Both the position numbers and the translations under genes were made by a program. From CAZESH01 sp964514665 (GTDB taxonomy: Bacteria; Bacillota; Bacilli; Paenibacillales; KCTC-25726): a DNA stretch of 8,111 nucleotides. Below, in pieces: positions 5,875 to 8,111 of this stretch (its first letter is position 1; each line of letters begins with the position of its first letter). The DNA is taken from NCBI GenBank assembly GCA_964514665.1, contig CAZESH010000203.1:1-8111 (forward strand). Direction: 5' to 3'. The notes beneath the pieces are model-generated. The model saw only the letters and a program-made list of their open reading frames with translations. It made no database searches and was not told the origin of the DNA.

Positions 5875-5948
5875 GGCTGTGCCTCTCTCTTTGGTCAAAG
5901 ACAAACAACAGGACCGCCCCTCCGTCATCAATGACTTCTGGGACAGCC
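5875..5948. repeat. Degenerate inverted repeat, possible insertion-element relic
   Basis: GGCTGTGCC (5875-5883) and GGGACAGCC (5940-5948) are inverted copies with one mismatch in 9. Between them are TCTTT-GGTC-AAAGA (5888-5901) and GTCAT-CA-ATGAC (5924-5935). On the minus strand the outer end reads GGGGCTGTCCCAGAAGTC, a sequence that resembles termini of some Firmicute insertion sequences and their miniature derivatives. There is no transposase remnant and no flanking duplication that I can see, so the relic reading is an inference. Confidence 0.35.
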
Positions 5949-5984
5949 CCGTTGTTCAATCCTCAATCGGCACCGATCGCGTGA

Positions 5985-6875
5985 TTATACCTCTCTGTGC
6001 GCAATGTATTCCGGACGCGGTTTCTGTTCGGAGAACGGCTTCTCCAGCTTATTCTCCGTGCTGTTGTACACCATGAATACATTGCTGCGCGGATAAGGCG
6101 TAATGTTGCTGTTGGAGCCGTGCATGACGTTGCAGTCGAACAGCAGGATCGACCCTGCCTTTCCCGTAGGCGTGTCGATGCCGCCTTCCTCCACAAGCAT
6201 CCGCAGGCTGTCGGGATCGGGAACGCCGTATTCCTGTCTTCGCAGGGACTTCTCATAATGGTTTTCCGGCGTTTGTCCGACGCAGGCGATAAATTTGCGG
6301 TGCGAGCCTGGAACGACCATCAGCGGACCGTTAAAATGAAAATTGTCGCTTAAGGCAATCGAGCAGCTCAATGCCCGCATCCGCGGCATGCCGTCTTCCA
6401 CATGCCACGTTTCGAAATCGGAGTGCCAATAAAATTCTTTGCCTTTAAAGCCCGGCTTGAAATTGATTCTGGATTGATGGACATATACGCGGCTGCCAAG
6501 AATTTGCTCCATCATATCGACAAGCTTGCGGCTTTCGGATAATTTCTTGAATATCGCATTATCGCGATGCACGGCGAATACCGAGCGCACTTCATCGCCT
6601 TCCGGCTCGAGTATGATTTCCGGCTTCTTGACACCCCGGCTTTGTTCGCGAACCGCGTCCAATTCGCTCTGTAATTCCTCCAATTCCTCCGGTGCAAAGA
6701 AATTTTCGAGGAACAGGTAGCCGTTCTTGTCGTAAAATTCCATTTCCGCTTTGGAGAGTACTCCCGAAGCGAAGGGCTCGGTATAAATCACCGGGTCCTT
6801 GCGCTCCAGAATTTCCGGCTGTTCCTTTATCCTTGACGGGTACATATCATTTCTGATTGAGGCGGACAAGCTCAT
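5985..6875 (-). CDS. ectD: Ectoine 5-hydroxylase EctD
   Basis: From ATG 6875 the protein has 296 residues, normal for EctD. It is a cytoplasmic non-haem Fe(II)/2-oxoglutarate-dependent dioxygenase that hydroxylates ectoine to 5-hydroxyectoine. The iron site is visible as H151-x-D153 (FYWHSDFETWH) and H252 (LLFDCNVMHGSNSN). The family signature FHFNGPLMVVPGSHR and the 2-oxoglutarate-binding region NITPYPRSNVFMVYN are intact, as is the N-terminal EFYDKNGYLFLENFF. A TTG two codons upstream (6881) is possible, but AGGAGA at 6890-6885 lies 9 bases before the ATG and only 3 before the TTG, so the ATG is preferred. It follows ectC by 37 bases on the same strand. Its presence predicts that hydroxyectoine as well as ectoine is made under salt or heat stress. 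Confidence 0.96.
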   Translation of the reverse strand: MSLSASIRNDMYPSRIKEQPEILERKDPVIYTEPFASGVLSKAEMEFYDKNGYLFLENFFAPEELEELQSELDAVREQSRGVKKPEIILEPEGDEVRSVFAVHRDNAIFKKLSESRKLVDMMEQILGSRVYVHQSRINFKPGFKGKEFYWHSDFETWHVEDGMPRMRALSCSIALSDNFHFNGPLMVVPGSHRKFIACVGQTPENHYEKSLRRQEYGVPDPDSLRMLVEEGGIDTPTGKAGSILLFDCNVMHGSNSNITPYPRSNVFMVYNSTENKLEKPFSEQKPRPEYIAHREV

Positions 6876-6896
6876 TTCCAATCATCTCCTGACCAT

Positions 6897-6927
6897 TTTA
6901 TAAAAGTATCCTTTATTTGACTGTCAT
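6897..6927 (-). promoter_or_regulatory. Possible weak internal promoter before ectD
   Basis: At the end of ectC and in the ectC-ectD gap the minus strand reads ATGACA (6927-6922, 5 of 6 -35 bases) and TATAAA (6902-6897, 5 of 6 -10 bases), but the spacer is 19 bases, longer than the usual 17. The predicted start would fall almost on the ectD ribosome binding site, giving a very short leader. It may be chance AT-richness. Confidence 0.2.
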
Positions 6928-7320
6928 TTTTTCGTCGTCATCCACGAGCGGGTATACACCCTCTTCATCATGAACCTCGCGGCCGGTGACCGGAGGGTTG
7001 AATACGCAGATCATGCGCATGTCGGTTGTGCCCCGCAGATAGTGCTTTTCGTGCCCGTTCAGCACGTAGAGCGTGCCGGGACGAATGGGATACACTTTGC
7101 CGTCGCCGACCGTTTCCACTTCACCGCTGCCTTCGACACAGTAAACCGCTTCGACATGATTTTTATACCAAAACATCGATTCCGTACCGGCGCGAATCAC
7201 CGTATCATGCAGAGAAAACCCGACGCCGTCTTTCTTCAGCAGCAGCCGCCGGCTGTTCCAGGTTTCTTCGTTAATATCGCTTTCCGTGTTGATCAAATCC
7301 TCCAAATAGCGCACGATCAT
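6913..7320 (-). CDS. ectC: L-ectoine synthase EctC
   Basis: 135 residues, full length. This cupin-fold cytoplasmic enzyme closes the ring of N-gamma-acetyl-L-2,4-diaminobutyrate to give ectoine. The metal ligands described for EctC are at the expected positions: E57 (WYKNHVEAVYC), Y85 (GTLYVLNGHEKHYL) and H93. Substrate and pocket residues described for the Paenibacillus enzyme are also present: W21, R25, T40, Y52, H55, C105, F107, E115 and H117; position 38 is His, where I recall Asn in the crystallised enzyme. The ATG (7320-7318) overlaps the ectB stop as ATGA and has GGAGGT (7334-7329) 8 bases upstream, so it is translationally coupled to ectB. All key residues are intact and the enzyme should be active. 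Confidence 0.97.
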   Translation of the reverse strand: MIVRYLEDLINTESDINEETWNSRRLLLKKDGVGFSLHDTVIRAGTESMFWYKNHVEAVYCVEGSGEVETVGDGKVYPIRPGTLYVLNGHEKHYLRGTTDMRMICVFNPPVTGREVHDEEGVYPLVDDDEKMTVK

Positions 7321-8111
7321 CGATCAGTACCTCCTTCACTCGCCTTCTTCAGCAATCCTTCGAAGATTGCAAGTCCTTTATCCAGTCCTTCCTTGTCTAT
7401 CGTCAGAGGCGGCATCACTTTGATGACCTCGCTGCTCGCTCCCGAAGTCTCCATAATCAATCCTTTTTCAAATGCCTGCTTGCTTAACGCTTCGGCAAAG
7501 CCTTCTTCCGCGAAGGATATGCCTTGAATCATGCCCCTGCCCTTGCGGTAGCCTTTCAGCTGCGGATAATCCTTGACCATCTGCTCCAATCGCTCAGTCA
7601 AGTATTCGCTTTTCGCTTGCACATCGCGGGTGAACGATTCGTCTTCCCAGAAGCTTAAAGCCTCAGCAGCAGCCACGAAGCCGAGATTGTTGCCGCGGAA
7701 TGTGCCGTTGTGCTCTCCGGGAGCCCAGATGTCCAATTCCGGTCTCAGCAAAGTGAGTGCAAGCGGGAGTCCGTATCCGCCAATCGATTTGGAGAGGCAG
7801 ACGATATCCGGCTTGATGCCGGCGGGCTCGAAGCTGAAAAACGTTCCCGTTCTTCCGCAGCCCATTTGAATATCATCGGCAATCAACAGAATATCCCATT
7901 TACGGCATAACGCTTCCACTCGCTTTAACCAGTCCATTCCGGCGACATTCAAGCCGCCTTCGCCCTGGACCGTTTCCAAAATAATCGCAGCCGGCACGCT
8001 CACGCCGCTGCCCGGATCTTCAAGCAGCTTGTCGATCCATTCCACCGTATCCGACTGCTCGTCAAAATATCCGTCGTAAGGCACAAACACGCTGTCATGC
8101 AGCGCAATGCC
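7317..8111 (-). CDS. ectB: Diaminobutyrate-2-oxoglutarate aminotransferase EctB, C-terminal 264 residues
   Basis: The frame is open from the window edge (residues GIALHDSVFVPYDGYFDEQ) to TGA at 7319-7317; the N-terminus lies beyond 8111. This PLP-dependent class III aminotransferase converts aspartate-semialdehyde to L-2,4-diaminobutyrate, the first dedicated step of ectoine synthesis. Visible hallmarks are ILETVQGEGGLNVA, the PLP-ring aspartate in LLIADDIQMGCGRTG, the Schiff-base lysine in CLSKSIGGYGLPL, and GTFRGNNLGFVAAAEAL. About 60% of a typical EctB of roughly 420 residues is present. The stop overlaps the ectC start by four bases. ectA (diaminobutyrate acetyltransferase) and the operon promoter are expected further upstream on this strand, outside the window. 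Confidence 0.96.
   Translation of the reverse strand, partial: GIALHDSVFVPYDGYFDEQSDTVEWIDKLLEDPGSGVSVPAAIILETVQGEGGLNVAGMDWLKRVEALCRKWDILLIADDIQMGCGRTGTFFSFEPAGIKPDIVCLSKSIGGYGLPLALTLLRPELDIWAPGEHNGTFRGNNLGFVAAAEALSFWEDESFTRDVQAKSEYLTERLEQMVKDYPQLKGYRKGRGMIQGISFAEEGFAEALSKQAFEKGLIMETSGASSEVIKVMPPLTIDKEGLDKGLAIFEGLLKKASEGGTDR

Larger units (their letters stand above)
5661..5984. other. Gene-free stretch between RNase H start and ectD end
   Basis: About 320 bases with no supported protein gene. The ectD-proximal part (5875-5948) holds a degenerate inverted repeat listed separately, and a small palindrome ATCGG-CA-CCGAT lies at 5966-5977. No GC hairpin followed by a T-run is present, so how the ect operon is terminated is not evident. 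The RNase H-proximal end carries the weak promoter candidate and an 11-codon leader-like frame (5706-5671, minus). The one open frame of 66 codons (5931-5731, minus) has no ribosome binding site and no recognisable motif. Confidence 0.6.

Noticed and set aside
5731..5931. 66-codon open frame on the minus strand between ectD and the RNase H gene
   Set aside because: No ribosome binding site before its ATG, no recognisable motif, and it runs through the degenerate inverted repeat.
1..8111. A new defence, mobile or toxin-antitoxin system
   Set aside because: No nuclease/helicase cluster, transposase, integrase, reverse transcriptase, CRISPR repeat or paired small toxin genes are visible. The RNase H is a standard two-domain type without suspicious neighbours.

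Overview
The window looks like chromosome from a moderately GC-balanced, endospore-former-type Firmicute, most likely Paenibacillus or a close relative. This is inferred from strong AGGAGG-type ribosome binding sites, mixed ATG/GTG/TTG starts, a DUF4931 protein, a MneP-like manganese exporter and an EctC with the residue pattern described for the Paenibacillus enzyme. No tRNA, rRNA, CRISPR array, transposase or phage gene was seen.

Layout. Positions 1-153 hold the 3' end of a beta-carbonic anhydrase gene (+). Facing it is an unannotated-looking 46-codon gene (-, 150-290) with a very good ribosome binding site; the two stops share one TTAA. A divergent control region (291-409) separates this small gene from a + strand pair: a SgrR-type regulator with a winged helix fused to a peptide/solute-binding domain (410-2227), and a DUF4931 protein carrying a GalT-like HPHMQ active-site motif and a CPFC zinc motif (2255-3019). 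These end tail to tail against a - strand pair, a CDF-family Mn(II) exporter (3900-4781) followed 20 bases later by a DegV/FakB fatty-acid-binding protein (3016-3879). The DUF4931 and DegV stops again share one TTAA.

Upstream of the exporter lies a compact inverted-repeat element (about 4801-4879) with 12-bp arms, two inner hairpins and a possible 7-bp target duplication. Its position in the presumed 5' leader of the exporter makes it the most interesting non-coding item here. Next comes a ribonuclease H with an N-terminal Cauli_VI-type (RNase HI nucleic-acid-binding) domain (5025-5660, -), then about 320 gene-free bases containing a degenerate inverted repeat. The right end is the compatible-solute operon ectB (partial)-ectC-ectD, read on the - strand, which makes ectoine and converts it to 5-hydroxyectoine; ectA would be expected beyond position 8111.

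Functionally this is an ordinary but stress-flavoured chromosomal segment: osmolyte synthesis, manganese homeostasis, nucleic-acid repair, fatty-acid handling and a sensor-regulator of unknown ligand. I see no convincing new multi-gene defence or mobile system. The items most worth a second look are the folded repeat before the Mn exporter, the SgrR-DUF4931 pair, and the 46-aa gene.
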